Shown: positions 8,723 to 17,125 of the stretch, one piece after another
How the letters are laid out: each line of letters starts with the position of its first letter
Numbering within the stretch: position 1 is the first letter of the stretch
Assembly (NCBI RefSeq): GCF_900105155.1
Contig: NZ_LT629762.1
Location: forward strand, 124,001-188,000
DNA from: Pseudomonas prosekii
GTDB taxonomy: Bacteria > Pseudomonadota > Gammaproteobacteria > Pseudomonadales > Pseudomonadaceae
Length of the DNA: 64,000 bases
Direction: 5' to 3'
Program-made: the position numbers and the translations under genes
The notes under the pieces: model-generated
The model's database searches: none
The model's input: the letters and a program-made list of their open reading frames with translations, nothing else
What the model was told of the DNA's origin: nothing

Positions 8723-9412
8723 CTAAACCTCAATCAAATGTTTGAGCGGATGGTAGCCAGTTTTCAATGTGGCGGCGACATCCAGAATGGCTTTCTCGAT
8801 GCCATTCAAATGCATGCAGGTCAGTTCGATGGCGGCGCTCTGATTGCCGGCCTCGATGTACTCGATCAAGCGCAAGTGCTCGTCGTCGCGGCACACCTCG
8901 TGGCTGTCGTCGTCCAGCGCTGCGGCGTACAGCGAGGCGCGCGAAATCAGCTTCTGGAACCAGTCGAGCAACACTGGATTATTCAGGCTGCGCGCCAGTT
9001 TGATGTGGAACTCGCCGAGCAGATGAATCAGCCGTTCATGATCGCCGCTGCGGTGCGCCTGATCTTCCAGCAACAGGTGATCGCGCAGGTCCTGGGTCAC
9101 TGCGGTATCGCGGCGACGGCACAATTCGCTGACGATGCCGATCTCGATCAGACGCCGGGTTTCAAACAGCGACCGAATCTCTTCATCACTGGGCAACGAC
9201 ACCGACGCACCTTTATTGGGCTCGGTGGTGACCAGTCCATCGGCCTCCAATTGCTTGAGTGCGGCACGAACCGACGTGCGGCTGACATTAAATAACTGCG
9301 CCAGCGACGCCTCGCCGAGTTTCATCCCCGGTCGCAACGAACGCTTGCTGATCGCCTCGTAAACCCCTTGGTAGACACGGTCGACCGTGGTTTCCAGTTT
9401 TTTCTCGACCAT
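8723..9412 (-). CDS. GntR-family (FadR/FCD type) transcriptional regulator
   Basis: A 229-residue regulator starting at the ATG at 9412, which has a good ribosome site (AAAGGAGCGGGGAAATG); the frame stays open further upstream but those starts would cover the divergent promoter. Residues about 10-75 form the winged helix (LAQLFNVSRTSVRAALKQLE, VTTEPNKGASV) and the rest is the all-helical FCD ligand domain. It is divergent from the transporter/amidohydrolase genes and most likely controls them. An ATTG-N4-CAAT element lies in the shared promoter at 9521-9532. The ligand is unknown; FCD proteins usually bind small carboxylates or amines linked to the neighbouring pathway. Confidence 0.88.
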   Translation of the reverse strand: MVEKKLETTVDRVYQGVYEAISKRSLRPGMKLGEASLAQLFNVSRTSVRAALKQLEADGLVTTEPNKGASVSLPSDEEIRSLFETRRLIEIGIVSELCRRRDTAVTQDLRDHLLLEDQAHRSGDHERLIHLLGEFHIKLARSLNNPVLLDWFQKLISRASLYAAALDDDSHEVCRDDEHLRLIEYIEAGNQSAAIELTCMHLNGIEKAILDVAATLKTGYHPLKHLIEV

Positions 9413-9520
9413 TTCCCCGCTCCTTTGGCCCAGTGCAATCCACCCCTGGCGTTGATCAGCCATTGAAAAAGGGGCTTTCAAGAGCAGATTAATCCGGCTA
9501 TTTCTAAATTGCATCCAGAC

Positions 9521-9532
9521 ATTGCATACAAT
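9521..9532. promoter_or_regulatory. Candidate GntR operator, ATTG-N4-CAAT
   Basis: ATTGCATACAAT is an interrupted inverted repeat in the divergent gntR/ABC-transporter promoter, about 20 bp upstream of the ATPase gene. A further ATTGCA half-site lies at 9508-9513 and another at 9542-9547. Short AT-rich palindromes with this spacing are typical of FCD-type GntR operators; binding is inferred, not shown. Confidence 0.5.
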
Positions 9533-9552
9533 AATTAGAGGATTGCACCATT

Positions 9553-10638
9553 ATGGTTCAGCCGATAGCCATTGAAGTGCGTAACGTTTCCAAGCGCTAT
9601 TCCGACGACCCGGGGCTGGCGCCCGCCCTCGACAATGTGTCCGTAGACATTGCCGACAACGAATTCTTCACCCTGCTCGGCCCATCCGGCTGCGGCAAAA
9701 CCACCTTGCTGCGCACCATCGCCGGTTTCGAACACGTCAGCGATGGCGAGATCCGTCTGGCGGGTGAACCGGTCAACCACTTGCCGCCGTTCAAGCGGCG
9801 GGTCAACACGGTGTTCCAGAGTTACGCGCTGTTTCCGCACATGAGTGTCGCGCAGAATATCGCCTTCGGCCTCGAGATGCAGGGTCTTGATCACAAGTCG
9901 ATACCGCAACGGGTCGATGAAATGCTCGCACTGGTGCAAATGCAACACTTGGCCCGGCGCAAACCGGCGGAACTGTCCGGCGGTCAGCAGCAACGCGTGG
10001 CGTTGGCTCGGGCCTTGGCGCCGAAACCGAAAGTGCTGTTGCTGGATGAACCGCTGTCAGCGCTCGACCTCAAGTTGCGCAAAGAAATGCAGGTCGAACT
10101 CAAGCGCGTGCAGAAGGAAGCCGGGATCACCTTCATTTTTGTCACCCACGATCAGGAAGAGGCGCTGACGCTTTCCGATCGCATCGCGGTGATGTCCGCC
10201 GGCAAGATTCTGCAGATCGGCACGCCGAACGACATCTACGAACGCCCCAACCATCAGTTCGTCGCGCAGTTTATCGGCGACATCAATTTCCTCCCCGGCC
10301 ACCTCAAACGCGGTCAGCACAACGAAAAACTCTTTGTGCCGAATGGCATGCCGGTGGAAATCCCCTGCCCGGCCCACGGTTTTGACGGCGCGGCGGTGCA
10401 ATTGGCGTTTCGCCCGGAGCGTTCGCAACTGGTTGACCCGACGCAGCCGCATCACCTGCGCGGGGTGATCGAAGCGGTGTTGTACGTCGGCACCGCGACG
10501 CTCTATCAATGCCGTTTGAACAACGACATCAAAGTCATGCTGCGCGAAAACAACGAAGGCCTGAACCGTGGCCGTGTCGTCGGCGATCGGGTTGCGGTCA
10601 ATCTGCCGCCGCACGCCTGCCTGTTGATGGAGGCCTGA
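9553..10638 (+). CDS. Polyamine-type ABC transporter ATP-binding protein (PotA-like)
   Basis: A 361-residue ATPase of the MalK/PotA class. Walker [10 protein letters not shown] is at residues 43-51, the Q-loop lies in [10 protein letters not shown], the signature is [14 protein letters not shown], Walker B is [11 protein letters not shown] and the switch histidine is in VTHDQEEAL. The last 110 residues form a TOBE-type regulatory domain. The gene opens the operon and its stop is followed after one base by the first permease gene. The substrate cannot be read from the ATPase; the downstream amidohydrolases suggest a nitrogen-containing heterocycle or amide rather than putrescine or spermidine. 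Confidence 0.9.
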   Translation: MVQPIAIEVRNVSKRYSDDPGLAPALDNVSVDIADNEFFTLLGPSGCGKTTLLRTIAGFEHVSDGEIRLAGEPVNHLPPFKRRVNTVFQSYALFPHMSVAQNIAFGLEMQGLDHKSIPQRVDEMLALVQMQHLARRKPAELSGGQQQRVALARALAPKPKVLLLDEPLSALDLKLRKEMQVELKRVQKEAGITFIFVTHDQEEALTLSDRIAVMSAGKILQIGTPNDIYERPNHQFVAQFIGDINFLPGHLKRGQHNEKLFVPNGMPVEIPCPAHGFDGAAVQLAFRPERSQLVDPTQPHHLRGVIEAVLYVGTATLYQCRLNNDIKVMLRENNEGLNRGRVVGDRVAVNLPPHACLLMEA

Positions 10639-10639
10639 G

Positions 10640-11557
10640 ATGAGCGTCAGCAGCACTTCTCCCGCCCTCAACCGCGCGCTGTTGCTCAGCCCGGTGGTTC
10701 TGACTTTGCTCGCGTTGATCGCCATTCCGCTGGGCATCATGGGTTACATCAGCCTGCTGCCGCGCAACGTTTACGGTGGTGTCGACTGGCAGGCCGATTG
10801 GCAATTGCACAGTTACGTGCAGCTTTTTTTCCAGGAAGGTTTCGACGGTGAACTGGAGCTGAATTGGGTTTATGCCCAAGCCCTGTTGCGCTCGGTGTTT
10901 CAGGCTGGCGGCACGACGCTGCTGTGTTTCCTGTTCGGTTTTCCGGTGGCGTTATGGATGAGCAGCCTGACCCCGCGCCGACGCAATTTGATGGTGTTGC
11001 TGATCACCATTCCGTTCTGGACCAACCTGCTGATCCGCAACTACGCCTGGCTGATCATCCTCCGCGAACAGGGCTGGGTCGCGCAGAGCCTGAATGCGCT
11101 GTTGCCGCAGGCCGGTGGCATCACCCTGCTCTACAACGACTTCGCGGTCAGTGTCGGGCTGGTCTACAGCTTTCTGCCGTTCATGATTCTGCCGATTTAC
11201 TCGACCCTGGAAAAACTCGACTGGCGTCTGGTGGAAGCCGCCTACGACCTCGGCGCCAATCGCTGGCACGCGCTGAAGCGGATCATTTTGCCGCTGTCGA
11301 TGCCCGGCGTGATTGCCGGCGCGCTGCTGGTATTTGTGCCGAGCCTCGGCGCCTTCATCACCCCGGCGATTCTTGGCGGCGGCAAGACGCTGATGATCGG
11401 CAACCTGATCCAGCAGCAATTCGGCACCGCACGCAACTGGCCGCTGGGCAGTTCGCTGTCGTTCCTGTTGCTCGGGATTCTGCTGGCGTCGCTGGTGTTC
11501 TACGCACTGTATAGCCGCCGCGCTAGCAAGACACTTCGTCGAGGAGCCACCGCATGA
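10640..11557 (+). CDS. ABC transporter permease (PotB-like)
   Basis: A 305-residue inner-membrane permease of the binding-protein-dependent type. A membrane segment at residues about 14-35 is followed by a periplasmic loop and then five more hydrophobic segments. The cytoplasmic EAA loop is visible as EAAYDLGANRWHALKRIILPLSMPG near residue 198, the contact site for the ATPase. It starts one base after the ATPase gene and overlaps the second permease by 4 nt (ATGA), so expression is coupled. Confidence 0.9.
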   Translation: MSVSSTSPALNRALLLSPVVLTLLALIAIPLGIMGYISLLPRNVYGGVDWQADWQLHSYVQLFFQEGFDGELELNWVYAQALLRSVFQAGGTTLLCFLFGFPVALWMSSLTPRRRNLMVLLITIPFWTNLLIRNYAWLIILREQGWVAQSLNALLPQAGGITLLYNDFAVSVGLVYSFLPFMILPIYSTLEKLDWRLVEAAYDLGANRWHALKRIILPLSMPGVIAGALLVFVPSLGAFITPAILGGGKTLMIGNLIQQQFGTARNWPLGSSLSFLLLGILLASLVFYALYSRRASKTLRRGATA

Positions 11558-12342
11558 TCGCTCTGCACCTGAAAAAACTGCCGCTGACGCGTGAAGTCAG
11601 CCTGTTGATCCTCGCCTACCTGTACGTGCCGATCTTTGTGCTGATCGCCTACAGCTTCAACGCCAATCGCTCGGCGACGGTATGGACCGAGTTCTCGTTT
11701 GCCTGGTACGGGAGGATTCTGGCCAACCCGTCGATCCAGACCGCTGCGTTGAATTCGATCATCGTCGCCAGCATCGCCACGGTCTGTGCCACGGCGATTG
11801 CGCTGCTCGCGGCACTGGCGACTTACCGGCCGTTTTATGGGCAGAAGATGGTCGAGGGCGGGATCAACCTGCCGCTGATCCTGCCGGAAATCGTCACGGC
11901 GGTGGCGACCTTGCTGCTGTTCATGGCGCTGGGGATCAAGCTCGGTTTGCTGACGGTGATCGTCGCGCACATCGGCTTCTGCATTCCCTTCGCTTACCTG
12001 CCGATCCGCGCGCGCCTGAATGATCTGGACAAAAGTCTGCTGGAAGCGGCGAACGACCTGTACGCCAATCCGTGGCAGGTGTTTCGCCGGGTGACGCTGC
12101 CGCTGCTGTGGCCGGCGGTGTTGTCCGGTTCGGTGCTGGCGTTTGTGGTCAGCCTCGACGATTTCATCATGACGTTCTTCGTCGCCGGCCCCGGCTCGAC
12201 GACGTTGCCGGTGTACATCTTCTCGGCGATCAAGGCTGGCGTGACCCCGGAGATCAACGCGATCTCGACCCTGATGCTGGTGATTTCCATTGTGCTGGTG
12301 GTGCTGGCCTTCTGGCTGGGACAGCGCGGCAAAAACCAATAA
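11554..12342 (+). CDS. ABC transporter permease (PotC-like)
   Basis: A 262-residue second permease. Six hydrophobic segments are visible, and the EAA loop reads EAANDLYANPWQVFRRVTLPLLWP near residue 157. It forms the heteromeric channel with the PotB-like protein, whose stop codon it overlaps (ATGA). The binding-protein gene begins 17 bases after its stop. Confidence 0.9.
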   Translation: MIALHLKKLPLTREVSLLILAYLYVPIFVLIAYSFNANRSATVWTEFSFAWYGRILANPSIQTAALNSIIVASIATVCATAIALLAALATYRPFYGQKMVEGGINLPLILPEIVTAVATLLLFMALGIKLGLLTVIVAHIGFCIPFAYLPIRARLNDLDKSLLEAANDLYANPWQVFRRVTLPLLWPAVLSGSVLAFVVSLDDFIMTFFVAGPGSTTLPVYIFSAIKAGVTPEINAISTLMLVISIVLVVLAFWLGQRGKNQ

Positions 12343-12359
12343 AAATCTGGAGCTCTTTT

Positions 12360-13412
12360 ATGAAAGTGAAAACCCTGCGTTTGGCTATTTCTGGTCTGGC
12401 CCTGAGTTGCTTCACCGTATTCAGCGTCCAGGCTGCCGAACCCAAAGAACTGTTTTTCTACAACTGGACCGACTATTACCCGGTGGATTTGCTGGCCAAG
12501 TTTGAAAAGGAAACCGGGATAAAAGTCACCATGGACGGCTACGACAGCAACGAAACCCTGCTCGCGAAATTGCAGGCCGGCGGCGCTGCGTATGACGTGA
12601 TCGTGCCGTCGCAATCGATCATGCAAACCTTGATCAAGCAGGATCTGCTGCTGGAAATAGACGCGCCTTCGCTGGCGAATTTCCAGTACGTGAAACCGGC
12701 GTTCCGCGACCCGAGTTTCGACCCTGGCCGCAAGTTTTCGGCGCCGTATCTGTGGGGCACTACCGGGTTTTCCTATGACAGTGCGCGGGTCCCGGGCGGC
12801 AAGCTTGATGATTCGTGGAAGGAGTTTTTCGAGCCGCGCAAAGAGCTCGAAGGGCAACTCGCCGCGCTGGACACGTCCAGCAGTGTGATCAACGCCGCCA
12901 GCCATTATTTGAACGTCGACGAATGCACGGAAAACCCGCAGGACGCCAAGCGCATTCTGGAGCTGCTGCAAAAGCAGAAACCGCATCTGAAGATGTACAG
13001 CTCGGACAACACCGTGGACCGCATGGCGTCCGGCGAGGTGATCATGATGCAGAACTGGAACGGTTCGACCGCCCGCGCGACGTTGCAAAAGAGCAGCATC
13101 AAGTACGTGTATCCGCGTGAAGGCGTGGCGATGTTCCAGGACAATTTCGCCGTACCGAAAAGCGCGCCGCACCCTGGCAACGCGAAGATTTTCATCGACT
13201 GGATGATGAAGCCGGAAAACGCAGCCGCGGTGTCGAACGCGATTGCCTACGCCAACGGGATTCAGAGCGACCAGTTGCTCGATGCCAAATGGAAAGTCAT
13301 GGACGCGATCAACATGCCCGACGAATTCGCCTCGCGCCTGCGCCCGGAAAAAGAATGCAGCAACAAGGCGCGCGAGCTGCAAGACCGGATCTGGTCGAAG
13401 CTCAAGGGTTGA
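12360..13412 (+). CDS. ABC transporter periplasmic substrate-binding protein (PotD/PotF-like)
   Basis: A 350-residue protein starting at the ATG at 12360, with TGGAGC eight bases upstream as ribosome site; earlier in-frame starts lie inside the permease gene. A signal peptide (residues about 1-24, ending in VQAAEP) leads into LFFYNWTDYYP, the typical beginning of spermidine/putrescine-type binding proteins. Conserved features are the DVIVPSQSIM-like loop and the WGTTGFSYD segment. It is the last gene of the transporter block; a 280-base gap filled with REP repeats separates it from the amidohydrolase genes, so it may be expressed more strongly than they are. Confidence 0.9.
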   Translation: MKVKTLRLAISGLALSCFTVFSVQAAEPKELFFYNWTDYYPVDLLAKFEKETGIKVTMDGYDSNETLLAKLQAGGAAYDVIVPSQSIMQTLIKQDLLLEIDAPSLANFQYVKPAFRDPSFDPGRKFSAPYLWGTTGFSYDSARVPGGKLDDSWKEFFEPRKELEGQLAALDTSSSVINAASHYLNVDECTENPQDAKRILELLQKQKPHLKMYSSDNTVDRMASGEVIMMQNWNGSTARATLQKSSIKYVYPREGVAMFQDNFAVPKSAPHPGNAKIFIDWMMKPENAAAVSNAIAYANGIQSDQLLDAKWKVMDAINMPDEFASRLRPEKECSNKARELQDRIWSKLKG

Positions 13413-13440
13413 TCGGCTGACTTTGAACCGAGGTGCGGCC

Positions 13441-13662
13441 ATCGCGAGCAAGCTCACTCCTACAGGGTATTGAGTTGTTCACACAGTCCATGGGCAACAC
13501 AAACCCCCTGTAGGAGCGAGGCTTGCCCGCGAAGAGGCCCGAACGGACACCGCATAACGGCCATCGCGAGCAGGCTCACTCCTACAGGGTATTGGGTTGT
13601 TCACACAGCCCATGATCAACACAAACCCCCTGTAGGAGCGAGGCTTGCCCGCGAAGAGGCCC
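13441..13662. repeat. Tandem pair of REP doublets, 122-bp period
   Basis: Two near-identical units begin at 13441 and 13563. Each holds an inverted pair, ATCGCGAGCAAGCTCACTCC facing TGTAGGAGCGAGGCTTGCCC, with the same spacer text (GGGTATTG.GTTGTTCACACAG) between them. The spacer is conserved as well as the palindromes, so this is a tandem duplication and not two independent insertions. It occupies the gap between the binding-protein gene and the first amidohydrolase. Confidence 0.9.
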
Positions 13663-13692
13663 GCCCAAACACCAAATATTCAGAGGTAAAAA

Positions 13693-14880
13693 ATGACCTG
13701 GCTCCGCAACGTCCGCCCCTACGGCGCCCCTGCCGAGGATCTACTGATCGAAAACGGCCTGTTCAAGGACCGCCGCCCGGCATCCGCTGCACCGCTGGCC
13801 GCCACTGATATCGACGGCCAACACCAACTCCTGACCCCGGCGCTGGTGGAAAGCCACGTTCACCTCGACAAAACCCTCTGGGGCCAACCCTGGCGGCCGA
13901 ATAGCGCGGGGCCGACGCTCAAGGATTACATCGCCAACGAGCGCAACGTCCTGCGCGAAGTCGAAACGCCCATCGCCCAACGCGCCGGCGCCCTGCTGGA
14001 AAACTGCATCGCCCGTGGCTCGCTGACCCTGCGTTGCCACGTCGACATCGACCCGGAATTCGGCCTGCGCCACGTCGAAGCCCTGCAACAACTGCGCGAG
14101 CGCTATCGCGACCTCATCGACCTGCAACTGGTGGTGTTCCCGCAAACCGGGCTGATCAGCCGCCCCGGCACCGCCGAACTGATGCGCGACGCCATGGCGC
14201 TCGGCGTCGAAAACGTCGGCGGCCTCGACCCGTGCGGCATCGACAATGACCCCATCGCCCAGCTCGATTTTGTCTTCAAACTCGCCAGCGAATTCCAGCG
14301 CGGGGTCGACATTCACCTGCACGACAAAGGTGAATTGGGCCTGTGGCAAATCAAATTGATCGCCGACTACACCGAACGTTTCGGGCTTCAGGGCCGGGTG
14401 ATGATCAGTCACGCCTATTGCCTCGGCATGTTGCCGTGGAGCCAGGTGCAACCGGTGGCCGAACGCCTCGCAGCGCTACGCGTTTCACTGATGAGTTCAG
14501 CGCCAGCCGATTGCGCGGTGCCGCCGTACCTCGCTTTGCGCGCGGTCGGGGTCAATGTGTGCCTGGGGTCGGACGGCATCCGCGATGCCTGGTCGCCGAT
14601 GGGCAACGGCGACATGCTCGAACGCGCGATGCTCCTGGCGTTCCGGTTTGACCTGAACAAGGACGAAGAACTCGCTGCAGCCTTTGATGCAGCGACGGTG
14701 AACGGTGCGCGCGCATTGGGCTGCGAGGCGTATGGCGTGGACATCGGCTGCCCGGCAGACTTTCTGCTGATGCCCGTGCAGACCTTGGGCGAAGCGGTGG
14801 TTTCACGTCCGCTGCGCGAGGTCTATCGCGGCGGTCGGCTGATCGCCACGGCCGGCCGTTTGCTGGACAGTCGCCTGTGA
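13693..14880 (+). CDS. Amidohydrolase-superfamily protein, cytosine deaminase-like
   Basis: A 395-residue metal-dependent hydrolase with the cytosine deaminase (CodA/AtzC-like) order of motifs: HVH at residues 55-57 in ESHVHLDKT, VVFPQTG in the middle, HLH at 208-210, the ISH histidine at 240 and the catalytic aspartate at 294 in LGSDGIRD. CodA itself has an HCHCDE segment where this protein has HLHDKGE, so the substrate is probably not cytosine. A ribosome site (AGAGGTAAAAA) precedes the ATG. It overlaps the next amidohydrolase by 4 nt. Together with the upstream transporter it probably hydrolyses or deaminates an imported N-heterocycle; that is inference. Confidence 0.85.
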   Translation: MTWLRNVRPYGAPAEDLLIENGLFKDRRPASAAPLAATDIDGQHQLLTPALVESHVHLDKTLWGQPWRPNSAGPTLKDYIANERNVLREVETPIAQRAGALLENCIARGSLTLRCHVDIDPEFGLRHVEALQQLRERYRDLIDLQLVVFPQTGLISRPGTAELMRDAMALGVENVGGLDPCGIDNDPIAQLDFVFKLASEFQRGVDIHLHDKGELGLWQIKLIADYTERFGLQGRVMISHAYCLGMLPWSQVQPVAERLAALRVSLMSSAPADCAVPPYLALRAVGVNVCLGSDGIRDAWSPMGNGDMLERAMLLAFRFDLNKDEELAAAFDAATVNGARALGCEAYGVDIGCPADFLLMPVQTLGEAVVSRPLREVYRGGRLIATAGRLLDSRL

Positions 14881-16364
14881 AACGCATTGGCCTGAAAGCC
14901 GCTTGCGTGGTCGGTTTCGATGGTACGCAGCATGTGCTGTGGCGCGACGGCGAAGTGGTGTTTCGCGGTTCGCGCATCGAGTTTGTCGGGCGCAATTACC
15001 CCGGCCCGGTGGATCAATGGATCGACTACGGCAACGCGATGATTGGCCCCGGTTTCATCGACCTCGACGCTCTCGGCGATCTCGATTCGACGGTGCTGAC
15101 CCTCGACAACGGTGACGAGCGCGGCATGGGCCGCATGTGGTCTGAAGACTATCTGGCGGCCGGTCCGCGCGAGAGTTACACCGCCGACGAAGAGCGCTTC
15201 AAGTATCGTTACGCCTTCACGCAACTGATCCGCAACGGCATCACCACGGCGATGCCGATCACCTCGATGTACTACCGCGAATGGGCAGAAACTTATGACG
15301 AGTTCGCGGCAGTCGCTGCTGTCGCGGGCGAGTTGGGCCTGCGCACTTACCTCGGGCCTTGCTACATGAGCGGCATGAGTTATTGGCGCGCCGACGGCAG
15401 TCTGGGTCATCACTGGGACGAAGCTCGCGGCCTCGCCGGATTGCAAGCAGCGGCGCGGTTTTTTCAGGACTTCGACGGTGCCCACGACGGCTTGATTCGT
15501 GGCGCCCTGCTCCCGGATCGCATCCAGACCTGCACCCCGGCGCTGCTGCAACGCACCGCCGCGCTGAGCCGCGAACTGGATGCACCGGTGCGTTTGCACT
15601 GCTGCCAGGGCTTGGACGAAGTGGCGATGGTCAAGCAATTGCGCGGCGTTTCACCGCTGGCCTGGCTCGAGCAACTGGACTTGCTGACCCCGCGCAGCCT
15701 GCTGCCCCACGGCATTTACACCGACGGCGACGCAGATCTTCAGCGCGTGGTGAACGGCGGCGCGAGCCTGGTGCATTGCCCGCTGGTGTTCGCCCGCGAC
15801 GGCGAGGCGTTGAACTCTTTCGGCCGTTATCGCGCCAAGGGCATCAACTTCGCGCTGGGCACTGACACCTGGCCGGCGGATTTGCTGGAGAACATGCGCC
15901 ACGGCTTGAACATCGCCCGGTTGATGGAGGGCGGCAACGCCCTGACCAGCACGCTGGACCTGTACAACGCCGCCACGCTCGGCGGCGCCAAGGCTTTGCG
16001 CCGCGACGACCTCGGACGCCTGGCGCCGGGGGCCAAGGCTGATATCACCGTCTTCAGCCTGCGCGGCCAGCACCTCGGGCCGCTGTTCGATTCACTGAAA
16101 AACCTCGTGCTCGCCGGGCGTGGTGACGACTGCATCGCCAGTTACATCGACGGTCGCTGCGTGATGCAGGACGGTCAGGTGCAGGGCGTCGATTACCCGG
16201 CGTTACAGCGTCAGGCGCAACGCCAATTCGAAAAACTGATGCGCAGCCACAGTACTCGCGCGTTTGGCCAACCGGACTGGAAAACCCTGTTCAAACCGGC
16301 GATCCCGTTCGCCGATGACTACAGCGCAGACGCGCCGCTGAGCGCGATTGATCCCCTTCTTTAA
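14877..16364 (+). CDS. Amidohydrolase-superfamily protein with altered metal site (N-ethylammeline chlorohydrolase-like)
   Basis: A 495-residue protein starting at a GTG that overlaps the stop of the previous gene (GTGA). It has the beta-sandwich plus barrel layout of the TrzN/AtzA/SsnA group and keeps the later metal and catalytic residues: H241 (RLHCCQG), H278 (LLPHGIY) and D330 (GTDTW). The first metal motif is changed: where relatives have GFxxxHTHL, this protein reads GFIDLDALGDLD with D62 and D64 in place of the two histidines. It is full length, so this is not decay. Metal coordination must differ from the standard type, or activity may be altered. Products annotated as N-ethylammeline chlorohydrolase are the closest description I can offer; the substrate is unknown. 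Confidence 0.8.
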   Translation: MKRIGLKAACVVGFDGTQHVLWRDGEVVFRGSRIEFVGRNYPGPVDQWIDYGNAMIGPGFIDLDALGDLDSTVLTLDNGDERGMGRMWSEDYLAAGPRESYTADEERFKYRYAFTQLIRNGITTAMPITSMYYREWAETYDEFAAVAAVAGELGLRTYLGPCYMSGMSYWRADGSLGHHWDEARGLAGLQAAARFFQDFDGAHDGLIRGALLPDRIQTCTPALLQRTAALSRELDAPVRLHCCQGLDEVAMVKQLRGVSPLAWLEQLDLLTPRSLLPHGIYTDGDADLQRVVNGGASLVHCPLVFARDGEALNSFGRYRAKGINFALGTDTWPADLLENMRHGLNIARLMEGGNALTSTLDLYNAATLGGAKALRRDDLGRLAPGAKADITVFSLRGQHLGPLFDSLKNLVLAGRGDDCIASYIDGRCVMQDGQVQGVDYPALQRQAQRQFEKLMRSHSTRAFGQPDWKTLFKPAIPFADDYSADAPLSAIDPLL

Positions 16365-16420
16365 AGCGTTTTCGCCCTAGAGCGTTTTTTTCATAGCGCA
16401 TTTTTTCATAGAGAGCTGCC

Positions 16421-17083
16421 ATGCAAAGTTTCGATTTCAGCCAACTGAGCCCACGCGACAAATACAAGATCCTGATCGGCAGCGTCGTGCCTCGGCCGAT
16501 TGCGCTGGTCACCACCATTGATGGCGAAGGCCGGATCAACGCCGCGCCGTTCAGTTTCTTCAATGCGTTGTCGGCCGACCCGCCGATCCTCGCGCTCGGC
16601 GTGGAAAACTACGGCGACCAGAGCCCCAAGGACACCACGCGCAACATCCAGCTCAATCAGGAATTCACCGTGAATATCGTCAGCGATGCGCTGGTGGAAG
16701 CGATGAACGTCTGCGCCGTGCCGTTCGCGCCGGGATTTGACGAACTGACCGCCGCCGGCCTCACCGCGATCCCCGGCACCACGGTCAAATGCCCACGCAT
16801 CGGCGAAGCCCCGGTGGCGCTGGAGTGTCGACGAATGATGGCGCTGTCGATTGGCCAATCGCGGGAGATCATTTTTGGCGAGGTCTTGATGGCGCATGTG
16901 CGCGACGAATTGATCGACCCGAAAACCCTGTACATCGACCAATTGGGCCTGGACGCGATCGGGCGCATGGGCGGCCACGGTTATGCACGAACCCGCGATT
17001 ATTTCGACTTGCCAACCCGCTCGTTGCAGGCGTGGACCGAGGCGCCGGGGGGCGGTGAACGGTTTTGGCCGGTTGGTAAGTAA
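16421..17083 (+). CDS. Flavin reductase-like FMN-binding protein
   Basis: A 220-residue split-barrel flavoprotein of the flavin-reductase family (DIM6/NTAB-like). The N-terminal part carries SVVPRPIALVTT and AAPFSFFNALSADPP, the usual FMN-binding region, and NTRNIQ-like text (KDTTRNIQLNQEFTVNIV) follows. It probably supplies reduced flavin or uses it to reduce a substrate. It follows the amidohydrolase genes after 56 bases on the same strand, so it is likely part of the same pathway; no flavin-dependent monooxygenase partner is visible nearby. The short leader holds two copies of TTTTTTCATAG. Confidence 0.85.
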   Translation: MQSFDFSQLSPRDKYKILIGSVVPRPIALVTTIDGEGRINAAPFSFFNALSADPPILALGVENYGDQSPKDTTRNIQLNQEFTVNIVSDALVEAMNVCAVPFAPGFDELTAAGLTAIPGTTVKCPRIGEAPVALECRRMMALSIGQSREIIFGEVLMAHVRDELIDPKTLYIDQLGLDAIGRMGGHGYARTRDYFDLPTRSLQAWTEAPGGGERFWPVGK

Positions 17084-17092
17084 TCGTTTGGT

Positions 17093-17117
17093 CGTTCCCA
17101 TGCTCCGCGTGGGAATG
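17093..17117. repeat. Short palindromic repeat, possible bidirectional terminator
   Basis: TTCCCA at 17095-17100 pairs with TGGGAA at 17110-17115 across a 9-base loop. This GTTCCCA-TGCTCCGCG-TGGGAATG element is a second family of short repeat in Pseudomonas, unrelated to the GCTCGCGA REPs elsewhere in the window. It lies between the convergent flavin reductase and dnaE2 genes, where it could help end both transcripts. Confidence 0.55.
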
Positions 17118-17125
17118 ATCGGCAC

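Noticed and set aside
6409..8745. A 778-residue open frame antisense to the hybrid kinase
   Set aside because: The kinase on the minus strand has complete HisKA, HATPase and receiver motifs; the antisense frame is a composition effect and begins in a REP.
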